From Desulfosporosinus sp. BRH_c37 (GTDB taxonomy: Bacteria > Bacillota > Desulfitobacteriia > Desulfitobacteriales > Desulfitobacteriaceae): a DNA stretch of 34,745 bases. Every line of letters starts with the position of its first letter. The first letter of the stretch is position 1. A model generated the notes under the pieces. That model made no database searches, was not told the origin of the DNA, and saw nothing but the letters and a program-made list of their open reading frames with translations. Below, piece by piece: positions 1 to 6,970 of this stretch. The position numbers and the translations under genes are program-made. The stretch spans positions 1 to 34,745 of the forward strand of contig LOEW01000228.1 in assembly GCA_001516045.1 (NCBI GenBank), in the 5' to 3' direction.

Positions 1-1
1 C

Positions 2-799
2 CATGTAGAATTGCTAGCAGTTGCTACAGCTCGGGAAATAAACGATGGGGACTTTGCCTTTGTTGGGACTGGGTTGCCCCTTTTAGCTGCCGGGTTAGCC
101 CAATATACTAAAGCACCGAATATGACAATAATTCTAGAGGCTGGAACAGTAGGCCCTAAGATCAAACATTTACCTATTTCAGTCGCAGACCCACGGGCTG
201 CCTATAAGGCCACAACCCTTTCCACAATGGCCGATGCCTTTGGGACGATTGCCTGTCGAGGCTATTGTTCCCTTGGGGTTCTGGGGGCTGCGGAATGTGA
301 CAAATATGGAAATCTCAACTCGACTGCCATAGGTGGTTATTGGCCAACGGGTGTCGAGTCTGGAGTGAAGGGTTCTCGAACACGTCTAACCGGTAGCGGA
401 GGAGCTAATAGCATTGCCAATCTTGCCGATAAGGTGATTGTGATGATGGTTCATGAAAAACGTCGCTTTCCTGAAAAGGTTGAATATTTGACTTCCCCTG
501 CCGGGGCACGTGGACCAAAAGGAGAAGGGCGTTTGGACTACGGTATTTTTCGGGGAGGGGAGATGGTTGTCATAAGTGATTTAGGGATTCTAAGACCCAA
601 TCCCGAGAGTGGAATCCTGGAACTTGAACAATACTACCCCGGAGTTGACCCGCAATTTGTGCTAGAAAATACAGGCTGGCCTTTAGTGATTAATAATGCT
701 CGTGAAATGCCAAGTCCGACGATCAAGGAAATAAACATTTTACGCACACTTGTCGACCCAGACCGTCTCTATCTAGGGCGTAAAAGTAAGCGTCCTTGA
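2..799 (+). CDS. CoA-transferase class I, beta subunit (5' truncated)
   Basis: Beta subunit of a glutaconate/3-oxoacid type CoA-transferase, which moves CoA between an acyl-CoA and a free acid; it normally pairs with an alpha subunit that would lie left of the window. The reading frame is open to the window edge and residues encoded before the TTG at 11 (H-V-E-L) fit the family's N-terminal helix, so the true start is missing and the TTG is not a real start. Visible motifs are VGTGLPLLAAGLAQ, ILEAGTVGPK (the Glu is the expected catalytic residue that forms the glutamyl-CoA intermediate) and GAAECDKYGNLNST. The substrate cannot be decided from this subunit. It ends 39 bases before a terminator, so it is the last gene of its transcript. 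Confidence 0.85.
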   Translation, partial: HVELLAVATAREINDGDFAFVGTGLPLLAAGLAQYTKAPNMTIILEAGTVGPKIKHLPISVADPRAAYKATTLSTMADAFGTIACRGYCSLGVLGAAECDKYGNLNSTAIGGYWPTGVESGVKGSRTRLTGSGGANSIANLADKVIVMMVHEKRRFPEKVEYLTSPAGARGPKGEGRLDYGIFRGGEMVVISDLGILRPNPESGILELEQYYPGVDPQFVLENTGWPLVINNAREMPSPTIKEINILRTLVDPDRLYLGRKSKRP

Positions 800-838
800 T
801 CACTATAAGGATCGCTTAAATTCCTAACCAAAGGACAG

Positions 839-875
839 ACCACCGCACTTTCGTTTTGAAGCGCGGTGGTTTTTA
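839..875 (+). terminator. Rho-independent terminator after the CoA-transferase gene
   Basis: Arms ACCACCGC (839-846) and GCGGTGGT (863-870) pair perfectly and are followed at once by a T run. It separates the CoA-transferase transcript from the phosphatase gene. Confidence 0.9.
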
Positions 876-1031
876 TGTCGGATAAACCATCATAGTGTCA
901 GGGGAACAGATTTGCTTTAAGAAACTTCATATTTATATCCTTGAAGGAAGGAATATATTAGAGTTTGGCGAATTGTGCAAAGTAAACGAGAATGCAAGTA
1001 ACACGCATATAAAGGGGACTAAGGCAAGACT

Positions 1032-2855
1032 ATGAAAAGGTCGGCACTGGGTAAGTATGAAAAAATTATAAATAAAGGTACGATGAATGTCATAATCTTT
1101 GCTTGTTTTATCATTATAATAGCTTTATCGGTAACTGGAATTTCAAGTTACGCCATTGTGAAAAATGCGATGATTGAAAAACTTCAAAAACAAGATATCG
1201 TCTATATTCTAAAGTCTATATCCGCACAGATTGATGGTAGAATTGAAAAAGCAAAGGAAACCTCATTGATTATTGCGGATAGCCCAGAAATCATCAAATG
1301 GTTCAACGAGGGGGAAGTTGACCAACAGTATAAGGCGATGTTTATCAAACAGATGACAGGTATAGCCAAAACCCTCAACTACACAGTATTTTTCACCAAT
1401 ATTAATACGGGACATTATTGGACGAATTCTAACCTATTGACAGACACTATGTCAAAGGATGACTCAGCTGATCGCTGGTTTTTTGATGCAATATCCGCAG
1501 CCAAAAAAATAACGCTTAATATCGACCATAACAAAGAATTAAACCAAACAAACTTGTGGATCAATACTCTCATGGGTGATAGTAACAATCCAGCGGGTGT
1601 CGCTGGGGTTGGCGTCGATCTTCAAGACATATCCAATGAATTCAGTAATTATAAAATTGGTAACCAAAGCAATTTATGGCTGGTTGATACTCAAGGGAAG
1701 ATCAGCATCTCTGAGGACGTTGAACAGAGTGGAGGTAGGCTCACTGATCATTTGCCCACGGATGTGTACGACAACATTATGAAGAATACCGCTCGAAGTA
1801 ATGATAAGCCAGTGGTCATCAGTTATACAGATAAGAATGGACAGGCTGATTTGGTTTTTCAGAAACTTAAATCATGCGACTGGGTATTGGTATTCCAGAT
1901 CAGCAGGTCAGAGACATTAGGGTTGCTTAATTCAATCATGATTAGTACGTTGGTGACAATTGTAGTTGTCCTTGTTTTTTTACTAGTTGTTTTTTACCTC
2001 GTTTCATCCAGAATTGCTAATCCGTATAAGAAAGCGGTTCAGCTGAATCTCGAGCTTGAGCAGGAAATCGAGGAAAGGATTGCAGAAATCAAGGACAAGA
2101 ACATAAAAATAATGGAGAGTATACAATATGCAAAAACTATACAGGAGTCCATTCTACCAACGGCTGATGTTTTAAAAAGGGTCTTTGCCGATAACTTTGT
2201 CCTATGGAGACCTCGGGATATTGTAGGCGGTGATTTTTACTGGCTGAGGGAGACTGAGCAAGGATTTATTCTCGTGGTCGGTGATTGTACAGGACATGGC
2301 GTACCAGGTGCGTTAATGACTATGACTGTGAACTCAATCCTTAGCAATATTCTGACAAAGGGCAATATTTTAGGTCCTGCATCAATAATTAAGGAACTTA
2401 ACAGACAGTTGAAAGAGGCGCTTAATAAAGACAAGGGCGACCAAGCAACGGATGATGGTTTGGATGCCGCGATATGCTGCTATGTTAAAGGAAAACTATA
2501 TTTTGCCAGCGCAAGGATTACTATGTATATGTTAACTGAAGGAAAGGTTACCACATATGACGGCTACAAGAGTGGAATCGGTTATATAAAATCGGTATTT
2601 TTAGATGATTTTGTTGATGTGGAAGTGAGTGTTAAACAGGGTGATCGAATATATATTACGACAGACGGTTATGTTGATCAAAACGGAGGTTCAAACAATT
2701 ATTCTTTCGGCAGAAGAAAGTTTAGAGAAATCATCTCCAATACCACATCGCTATCTATAATCGAACAGGGTGGATGGTATGAAAAGGAACTTGATCGATA
2801 CATGGGTCAGGAACAGCAGCGGGATGATGTTACGATCATCGGGTTTGAATTATAA
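1032..2855 (+). CDS. Membrane sensor with cache-type domain and SpoIIE/PP2C serine phosphatase domain
   Basis: Predicted signalling phosphatase of 607 aa. A membrane segment at about residues 18-42 and another at about 300-325 enclose an extracytoplasmic region of some 250 residues that resembles a double cache sensor. A charged helical linker (about 335-375) leads to a C-terminal PP2C/SpoIIE domain. The metal-binding aspartates are visible in RDIVGGDFYW (about 392-401), VGDCTGHGVPGALMTM (about 415-430), ITTDGYVDQ (about 541-549) and QRDDVTIIGF at the end, so the phosphatase should be active. Known relatives (RsbU, SiaA) dephosphorylate an anti-sigma-factor antagonist; no such partner or kinase lies beside it, so the target is unknown. 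It stands alone, with a weak AAGG ribosome site at 1021-1024. Confidence 0.85.
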   Translation: MKRSALGKYEKIINKGTMNVIIFACFIIIIALSVTGISSYAIVKNAMIEKLQKQDIVYILKSISAQIDGRIEKAKETSLIIADSPEIIKWFNEGEVDQQYKAMFIKQMTGIAKTLNYTVFFTNINTGHYWTNSNLLTDTMSKDDSADRWFFDAISAAKKITLNIDHNKELNQTNLWINTLMGDSNNPAGVAGVGVDLQDISNEFSNYKIGNQSNLWLVDTQGKISISEDVEQSGGRLTDHLPTDVYDNIMKNTARSNDKPVVISYTDKNGQADLVFQKLKSCDWVLVFQISRSETLGLLNSIMISTLVTIVVVLVFLLVVFYLVSSRIANPYKKAVQLNLELEQEIEERIAEIKDKNIKIMESIQYAKTIQESILPTADVLKRVFADNFVLWRPRDIVGGDFYWLRETEQGFILVVGDCTGHGVPGALMTMTVNSILSNILTKGNILGPASIIKELNRQLKEALNKDKGDQATDDGLDAAICCYVKGKLYFASARITMYMLTEGKVTTYDGYKSGIGYIKSVFLDDFVDVEVSVKQGDRIYITTDGYVDQNGGSNNYSFGRRKFREIISNTTSLSIIEQGGWYEKELDRYMGQEQQRDDVTIIGFEL

Positions 2856-3113
2856 TGTAGAGGCGTTAATAGAATTGCAGCGATGTTCTGGAACACTTCG
2901 ATCTCACAATAGAAGCGGTAGTCTCGAAAGTGAATGAAAGTTATAAAAATTAGTTGTAGCGGAAAGGATAAGAGCGTATAAGTTTGAAATTCTCTTTAAT
3001 CGTATGCGTGAGGGTGAACGAAAGCAGCTAACTTTTTCAGAAACATTAGAGTTTTTTAGATTCAAAATAGTTCTTTACTTTCCCACATTCGAGAGTATCT
3101 TTTAACTTAATGA
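2856..3113. other. Intergenic stretch, nothing convincing seen
   Basis: About 260 bases between the phosphatase stop and the purine operator. No clear terminator or RNA gene is visible. A 33-codon frame from the ATG at 3004 has no ribosome site and was not called. Confidence 0.5.
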
Positions 3114-3157
3114 TTCTTCGAACATTTTTATTGAATTATATATTAATGTTCGATTTT
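3114..3157. promoter_or_regulatory. Candidate PurR operator (two inverted PurBox-like sites)
   Basis: Perfect inverted repeat: TCGAACATT at 3118-3126 and AATGTTCGA at 3145-3153, 18 bases apart, ending 7 bases before the -35 box of the pur promoter. Read on the minus strand, 3157-3145 gives AAAATCGAACATT, which differs at one of 13 positions from the Bacillus PurBox consensus AWWWCCGAACWWT; the left copy matches 8 of the 9 core bases. The inverted paired layout is that of B. subtilis PurR operators. PurR itself is not in the window, so function is inferred. Confidence 0.6.
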
Positions 3158-3160
3158 CTA

Positions 3161-3189
3161 TTGACCTTCATAACACCTTCTAGTAAAAT
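3161..3189 (+). promoter_or_regulatory. Sigma-A type promoter of the pur operon
   Basis: TTGACC at 3161-3166 and TAAAAT at 3184-3189 with a 17-base spacer. Transcription would begin near 3196, just ahead of the guanine aptamer, which fits a leader made of both riboswitches. Confidence 0.8.
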
Positions 3190-3210
3190 AAACATATTAA
3201 TTTTCATAAG

Positions 3211-3283
3211 GAGTTCATATAACCGCGGTGATATGGTCCGCTAGTTTCTACCAGGCTACCGTAAATTGTCTGACTATGAGCGA
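3211..3283 (+). ncRNA. Guanine (purine) riboswitch aptamer
   Basis: Close match to the xpt-type purine aptamer. P1 is GTTCAT (3213-3218) with ATGAGC (3276-3281). P2 is GCGG/CCGC around the loop GATATGG. The conserved AGTTTCTACC joins to P3 (CAGGC/GTCTG with loop CCGTAAA). The ligand-deciding base in the GACTATG segment is C3274, as in guanine-binding rather than adenine-binding aptamers. It has no terminator of its own and runs straight into a second aptamer. Confidence 0.93.
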
Positions 3284-3372
3284 AAGTGTACCTAGGGCAA
3301 ACGTATTGTCCGAGTGGTACAGGTTTGATTGAGAAATCAAACTACACCGAAGGGATAAAAGCCCAGGCGGGT
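3284..3372 (+). ncRNA. ykkC-family riboswitch, PRPP type (subtype 2b) by context
   Basis: Carries the ykkC signature blocks in order: GTGTACCTAGGG (3286-3297), GTCCGAG (3308-3314), ACACCGAAGGGAT and GGGATAAAAGCCC (3352-3364). GTGTA (3286-3290) pairs with TACAC (3343-3347), and an inner hairpin GTTTGATT/AATCAAAC (3323-3330, 3335-3342) closes a GAGA loop. Subtypes of this family bind guanidine, ppGpp or PRPP; the position directly behind a guanine aptamer and upstream of purE is the known setting of the PRPP subtype. The 3' block GCCCAGGC is shared with the terminator, so ligand binding should prevent termination. Family is seen; ligand is inferred. Confidence 0.87.
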
Positions 3373-3421
3373 AGGTTTCACTCTGATTTAAGGGTGTAAT
3401 CTGCCTTGACTTGGGTTTTTT
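3361..3421 (+). terminator. Shared intrinsic terminator of the tandem riboswitch
   Basis: Imperfect long hairpin: CCCA and GGC (3362-3368) pair with GCC and TGGG (3403-3415), with an inner stem ACTCT/AGGGT (3380-3384, 3391-3395), followed by TTTTTT. Its left arm overlaps the last conserved block of the PRPP-type aptamer, giving mutually exclusive folds. It is the only terminator between promoter and purE. Confidence 0.85.
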
Positions 3422-3468
3422 CTATTGAAAAAAAGAGTAATGATAAGCGGGAGAGAGGCGAAGATTAG

Positions 3469-3969
3469 ATGAGCCAGATTGGGGTCATTATGGGAAGTGA
3501 TTCAGATATTAAAATCATGGAGGAGGCTATGAAAATTCTCCGTGAATTTGAACTTGATTTTGAAGTGAAAATTTCTTCCGCCCATAGGACTTTGGAAAGA
3601 ACAGTTGACTGGGTGAAAGCTTTTGAAGCCCAAGGCGGAAGGCTGATTATTGCTGCAGCAGGGTTAGCGGCCCATTTGCCGGGGGTTGTAGCTGGAGCAA
3701 CGATTTTACCTGTGATCGGTGTACCGTTGAGTAGTGGTGCCCTGGAAGGAATCGACGCCCTTTACTCCATCGTACAAATGCCCCCAGGAATTCCTGTTGC
3801 AACCGTAGGCATTGGTGCGGCACGTAATGCGGCGTTGCTTGCGGTACAGATCATAGCCATTCAAGACAGTGCTTTGAGTATTAAGGTTAAAAACTATCGA
3901 TTACAGATGCTGAAAGATATTGAGGCGAAAGACGAAGCCCTGCAATTAAGGTTAAGTAAAGGAATCTGA
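3469..3969 (+). CDS. purE: N5-carboxyaminoimidazole ribonucleotide mutase
   Basis: Purine biosynthesis enzyme that converts N5-CAIR to CAIR. The 166-aa length and motifs match class I PurE: GSDSD near residue 9 (phosphate binding), SAHRT (catalytic His) and AAGLAAHLPGVVA, then GIDALYSIVQMPPGIPVATV. First gene of the operon, 47 bases after the leader terminator; a GA-rich ribosome site (GGGAGAGAGG) precedes the ATG. Class I enzymes depend on PurK to supply N5-CAIR, but no purK follows; it may lie elsewhere. Confidence 0.96.
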   Translation: MSQIGVIMGSDSDIKIMEEAMKILREFELDFEVKISSAHRTLERTVDWVKAFEAQGGRLIIAAAGLAAHLPGVVAGATILPVIGVPLSSGALEGIDALYSIVQMPPGIPVATVGIGAARNAALLAVQIIAIQDSALSIKVKNYRLQMLKDIEAKDEALQLRLSKGI

Positions 3970-3988
3970 GGGATAAAGGGGACTAACA

Positions 3989-5284
3989 ATGATTGAACGG
4001 TATACGCTTCCTGAAATGGGAGGAATTTGGACAGACGAACATCGCCTAACACTATGGTTAAAAATTGAAATTGCAGCTTGCGAAGGATGGGCCAAACTAG
4101 GCAAGATCCCGACAGAGGCTGTTGAGGTCATCCGAGAGAAGGCTTCTTTTTCCTGGGAAAGGGTACAAGCCCTAGAAGAAGTGACTCAACACGATGTGTT
4201 GGCCTTCTTGACCAATGTTGCAGAGAATGTAGGAGACGAAGCTAAACACATTCACCTGGGTCTTACTTCTTCAGATATTTTGGATACAGCTTTGTCCTTA
4301 CAATTAGTTGAAGCTTCCGATATATTGCTAACTAAAATGGAGGGGTTGGAAGGCGTCCTGCGCCGCAGAGCGTTAGAACACCGTGACACAATAATGATGG
4401 GGCGAACACACGGGATTCATGCTGAACCGATTACTTTAGGCTTGAAATTTGCGTTATGGTATGACGAAATTAGACGACAAAAGAGGCGCCTAGCCTTTGC
4501 CCGTGAAGAGATACGGGTTGGGAAAATCTCCGGTGCCGTTGGGACCTTTGCCAACGTAGATCCTCAAGTCGAAGCGCATGTTTGCGAAGCACTTCAATTA
4601 GTGCCAGCCTTGATCTCGACTCAAATACTACAACGGGATCGGCATGCGTGTTATATGGCGACACTCGCTGGAATCGCCAGTTCCCTCGATAAAATGGCGA
4701 CCGAGATTCGCAACCTTCAGCGAACTGATGTTCATGAGGTTGAAGAAGCCTTTGGAAAAGGTCAGAAAGGGTCCTCGGCGATGCCACACAAGAAAAATCC
4801 TATTACACCAGAACGCATCTGTGGCATGGCCCGAGTTATTAGGGCGAACGCCCAAGTAGCCCTAGAAAACGTTGCCTTATGGCATGAGCGAGATATCTCC
4901 CACTCATCTGCGGAACGTATGATCTTACCGGATAGCACCATAGCCTTAGACTACATGCTCTATAAGATGACTCAGTTAATAGATCGGCTGGAGGTTTTTC
5001 CGGAGCAAATGAAAGCAAACATAGATAAGGGATGCGGTTTAATTTTTTCCCAACGTGTGATGCTAGCCTTAGTCGAAAAGGGTGTCAGTCGAGAAACTGC
5101 ATATGCTCAGGTCCAACGCAATGCCATGGAGGCCTGGGATACAAAAGAACAATTTCAAAGTCTACTCAATAGAGATCCCGGGGTTCGGGAACACTTAAAC
5201 GAGCAAGAAATTGCCGCCTTGTTTGATTATGGGTACCATACTAAGCACGTATCGGACATTTTCCAGAGGTTAGGACTAGTTTAG
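3989..5284 (+). CDS. purB: Adenylosuccinate lyase
   Basis: Fumarase/aspartase-superfamily lyase of 431 aa acting twice in purine synthesis: SAICAR to AICAR plus fumarate, and adenylosuccinate to AMP plus fumarate. The family signature SSAMPHKKNP lies at about residues 262-271 and includes the catalytic serine loop; TSSDILDTA and GRTHGIHAEP hold the other substrate-binding and acid residues. It begins 19 bases after purE behind AAAGGGG, so the two are co-translated from one transcript. Length is normal. The next pur gene is 888 bases away, an unusual break in the operon. Confidence 0.97.
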   Translation: MIERYTLPEMGGIWTDEHRLTLWLKIEIAACEGWAKLGKIPTEAVEVIREKASFSWERVQALEEVTQHDVLAFLTNVAENVGDEAKHIHLGLTSSDILDTALSLQLVEASDILLTKMEGLEGVLRRRALEHRDTIMMGRTHGIHAEPITLGLKFALWYDEIRRQKRRLAFAREEIRVGKISGAVGTFANVDPQVEAHVCEALQLVPALISTQILQRDRHACYMATLAGIASSLDKMATEIRNLQRTDVHEVEEAFGKGQKGSSAMPHKKNPITPERICGMARVIRANAQVALENVALWHERDISHSSAERMILPDSTIALDYMLYKMTQLIDRLEVFPEQMKANIDKGCGLIFSQRVMLALVEKGVSRETAYAQVQRNAMEAWDTKEQFQSLLNRDPGVREHLNEQEIAALFDYGYHTKHVSDIFQRLGLV

Positions 5285-5318
5285 GGAACGGGGGAACGGA
5301 AATAGGGGAACGGAAATT
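5284..5318 (+). repeat. GGGAACGG short repeat cluster
   Basis: Three near-tandem copies of GGGAACGG(AAAT) directly after the purB stop, with a related GGAACGGGGAAATA at 5801-5814 and opposite-strand relatives GAACTGTCCCC (5689) and GAACCGTCCCT (5859). This GAACCGTCCC vocabulary is reminiscent of REP-like dispersed repeats in Clostridia, but that is from memory only. Confidence 0.5.
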
Positions 5319-5355
5319 TATTGCACGTTCACCAAAGCTCCGGACCGGCTCACTT

Positions 5356-5541
5356 GTTGGTGAAGCTAATGCACATAACCCTTGGGTAGTCCGGTGGTGC
5401 GGCGCTCTATGCCAATCCACACTGCAGGAGTATGCGTAACGAGTCGCAGTGTGGCGATAAGCTCGTCCGCTTATCGTCTTGGCACCGCGGCATCAGTCCA
5501 TCCTTGGACAAGCCAAATGTGCGTCTTCACGCTTCACCAAC
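5356..5541 (+). other. Branched inverted-repeat domain, RNA-like fold
   Basis: Perfect 11-base stem GTTGGTGAAGC (5356-5366) with GCTTCACCAAC (5531-5541), continued by GCACAT (5371-5376) with ATGTGC (5517-5522). Inside, GCCAA (5411-5415) with TTGGC (5479-5483) encloses two adjacent hairpins: CCACACTGC/GCAGTGTGG (5417-5425, 5446-5454) and CGATAAGC/GCTTATCG (5455-5462, 5469-5476). A further hairpin GTCCA/TGGAC sits at 5496-5509. All pairings were read directly; the overall fold was not computed. Confidence 0.6.
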
Positions 5542-5682
5542 TGCACTCGCACGCTCCTCCCGCTTAATGGTTCTCTTTGCAATTAAATTTCATTCCCTGG
5601 CTTGGCTACGACGTGGAAGGAACGGAAGCCGGTTACCCGCATTTCTTGCACAGATCGAAGCCTGACTAGTAGCTTCTATGAA

Positions 5683-5770
5683 GACCAGAACTGTCCCCGT
5701 GCTTCGAGAAAGTAGCCTTGAGCATGCACAGCGTATTTGCGTCAACGAACGCAAACAGCACCACAGGACC
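5683..5770 (+). repeat. Imperfect direct repeat, copy 1
   Basis: Shares GACCAG, GAACYGTCCC, GAGCATG, AGCG and GCAAACAGCACCAC in order with copy 2 at 5838-5930. Contains hairpin TTTGCGT (5736-5742) with ACGCAAA (5749-5755). A third weaker relative of this hairpin occurs at 6007-6020 (GCGTCAATGAACGC). Confidence 0.65.
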
Positions 5771-5837
5771 TCCACAGTGTGAATGTGTCAAGGATGGCAT
5801 GGAACGGGGAAATACTAAACCCAGATACTTTTAGAGA

Positions 5838-5930
5838 AAGACCAGCCATGAAAGTTAAGAACCGTCCCTACTTGTTTGTAGAGCATGTAAAGCGTTATTT
5901 GTATAAAAATGCAAACAGCACCACGGGATT
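5838..5930 (+). repeat. Imperfect direct repeat, copy 2
   Basis: Second unit, offset by about 160 bases from copy 1. The equivalent hairpin is TTTGTAT (5898-5904) with ATGCAAA (5909-5915). It keeps all seven pairs although the bases differ, through one G-C to A-T exchange and one C-G to T-G. The unit runs into a further hairpin CCACGGG...CCCGTGG at 5921-5955. Confidence 0.65.
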
Positions 5931-6031
5931 TTCAGGTCGTTCCAAAACCCCGTGGGACCCAAGCCAGAGGAAGTTTCTTAGCTTAGGGAGCACGGAGAGT
6001 GGAATCGCGTCAATGAACGCAGACGATAAGG

Positions 6032-6093
6032 CGTTAAGAAACGCAACGGTTCACATGCAGAAAGCCCAGAGGTTTTGCGTTTTAGCCTTAACG
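6032..6093 (+). other. Long hairpin near the end of the purB-purC element
   Basis: CGTTAAG followed directly by AAACGCAA (6032-6046) pairs with TTGCGTTT, a four-base bulge, then CTTAACG (6075-6093): 15 pairs around a 28-base loop. No T run follows, so it is not an intrinsic terminator. Confidence 0.6.
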
Positions 6094-6172
6094 TCAAGTG
6101 AATAGCGATGAAACGTGTGCGAACGTGCTAAGACACTTCCTCCCAAACTGACGAACGAAAGGGGTAAGATAA

Positions 6173-6886
6173 ATGGAAAAGCTAGAATTACGGTATGAGG
6201 GAAAAGCAAAGAGAGTTTATGATACCGATCAAAGCGAGTATTTCTGGGTAGCCTACAAAGATGATGCGACTGCGTTGAACGGACTGAAAAAAGGACAAAT
6301 TGTGGATAAAGGAGAGGTTAATAACCAGTTATCGGCACTCTTCTTTGAGGAAATTGGAAAGGCGGGCATACTAACACATTTTGTGAAGCTTTTAAGCGAT
6401 CGGGATATGCTTGTACGACGCTTAGACATGATACCCCTCGAGGTCGTTGTTCGCAATATTGTAGCTGGAAGTTTAGCTAAGCGTCTTGGGGTGGAAGAGG
6501 GCTATGTTCTCTCTCAACCAGTCGTGGAACTGTATTATAAAGATGATGCACTCGGAGACCCGATGGTTAATGACTCTCATGTGGCCGCGATGGGCTGGGC
6601 AAGTGCAGAAAATGTTAAAGAAATTCAAGCCATGGGCTTAAAAATTAACGAGATTTTGCGGACCATTTTAGTCAAAGCAGGAATTGACTTAATTGACTTT
6701 AAGCTGGAGTTTGGGGTCTCAGATGGTAAAGTCTATCTGGGCGATGAGATCTCTCCGGATACTTGCCGTTACTGGGATATCGAAACGCGGGATAAGCTAG
6801 ATAAGGATCGCTTCCGGAGGGATCTCGGAGGAGTCGAAGAAGCGTATCAAGAAGTCTTTCGACGGGTGAAAAAGGCCTTGGCATAG
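6173..6886 (+). CDS. purC: SAICAR synthetase
   Basis: Phosphoribosylaminoimidazole-succinocarboxamide synthase, joining CAIR and aspartate with ATP to form SAICAR. It is 237 aa, the usual size of the single-domain bacterial enzyme. Motifs seen: YEGKAKRVY (nucleotide-binding loop), [24 protein letters not shown] and [13 protein letters not shown]. The ribosome site AAAGGGG (6158-6164) sits 8 bases before the ATG. It follows the gene-free element rather than purB directly. In Bacillus operons purS-Q-L come next, but here purF follows after 84 bases. Confidence 0.97.
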   Translation: MEKLELRYEGKAKRVYDTDQSEYFWVAYKDDATALNGLKKGQIVDKGEVNNQLSALFFEEIGKAGILTHFVKLLSDRDMLVRRLDMIPLEVVVRNIVAGSLAKRLGVEEGYVLSQPVVELYYKDDALGDPMVNDSHVAAMGWASAENVKEIQAMGLKINEILRTILVKAGIDLIDFKLEFGVSDGKVYLGDEISPDTCRYWDIETRDKLDKDRFRRDLGGVEEAYQEVFRRVKKALA

Positions 6887-6970
6887 GTTTGCATGAAAGA
6901 TTGTGGAAGCTTAAAATGTTAGGTCTGAAGTGAGGACTTAAGATGGTCAGGATGGGATAGGGGGCTGGAA

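Larger units (their letters stand above)
5285..6172 (+). other. Gene-free structured element interrupting the pur operon
   Basis: No believable protein in any frame, yet the stretch is full of inverted and direct repeats. From left to right it has a G-rich GGGAACGG cluster, a branched inverted-repeat domain (5356-5541), two related units around GCAAACAGCACCAC (5751, 5911) with a weaker third copy near 6007, a hairpin at 5921-5955, a long hairpin at 6032-6093, and end repeats GCACGTTC (5323-5330) and GAACGTGC (6121-6128). It is oriented within the operon, so it must be transcribed for purC onward to be expressed unless it carries a promoter. Possible identities are a degenerate REP/MITE-type element or a structured RNA; I recognise no named family. 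Confidence 0.6.

Noticed and set aside
3004..3105. 33-codon frame upstream of the pur promoter
   Set aside because: No ribosome site or recognisable product; may be a remnant but cannot be supported.
5737..6105. 122-codon plus-strand frame in the purB-purC gap
   Set aside because: No ribosome site, low-complexity unrelated sequence, and it runs through the repeat copies and hairpins, which better explain the region.
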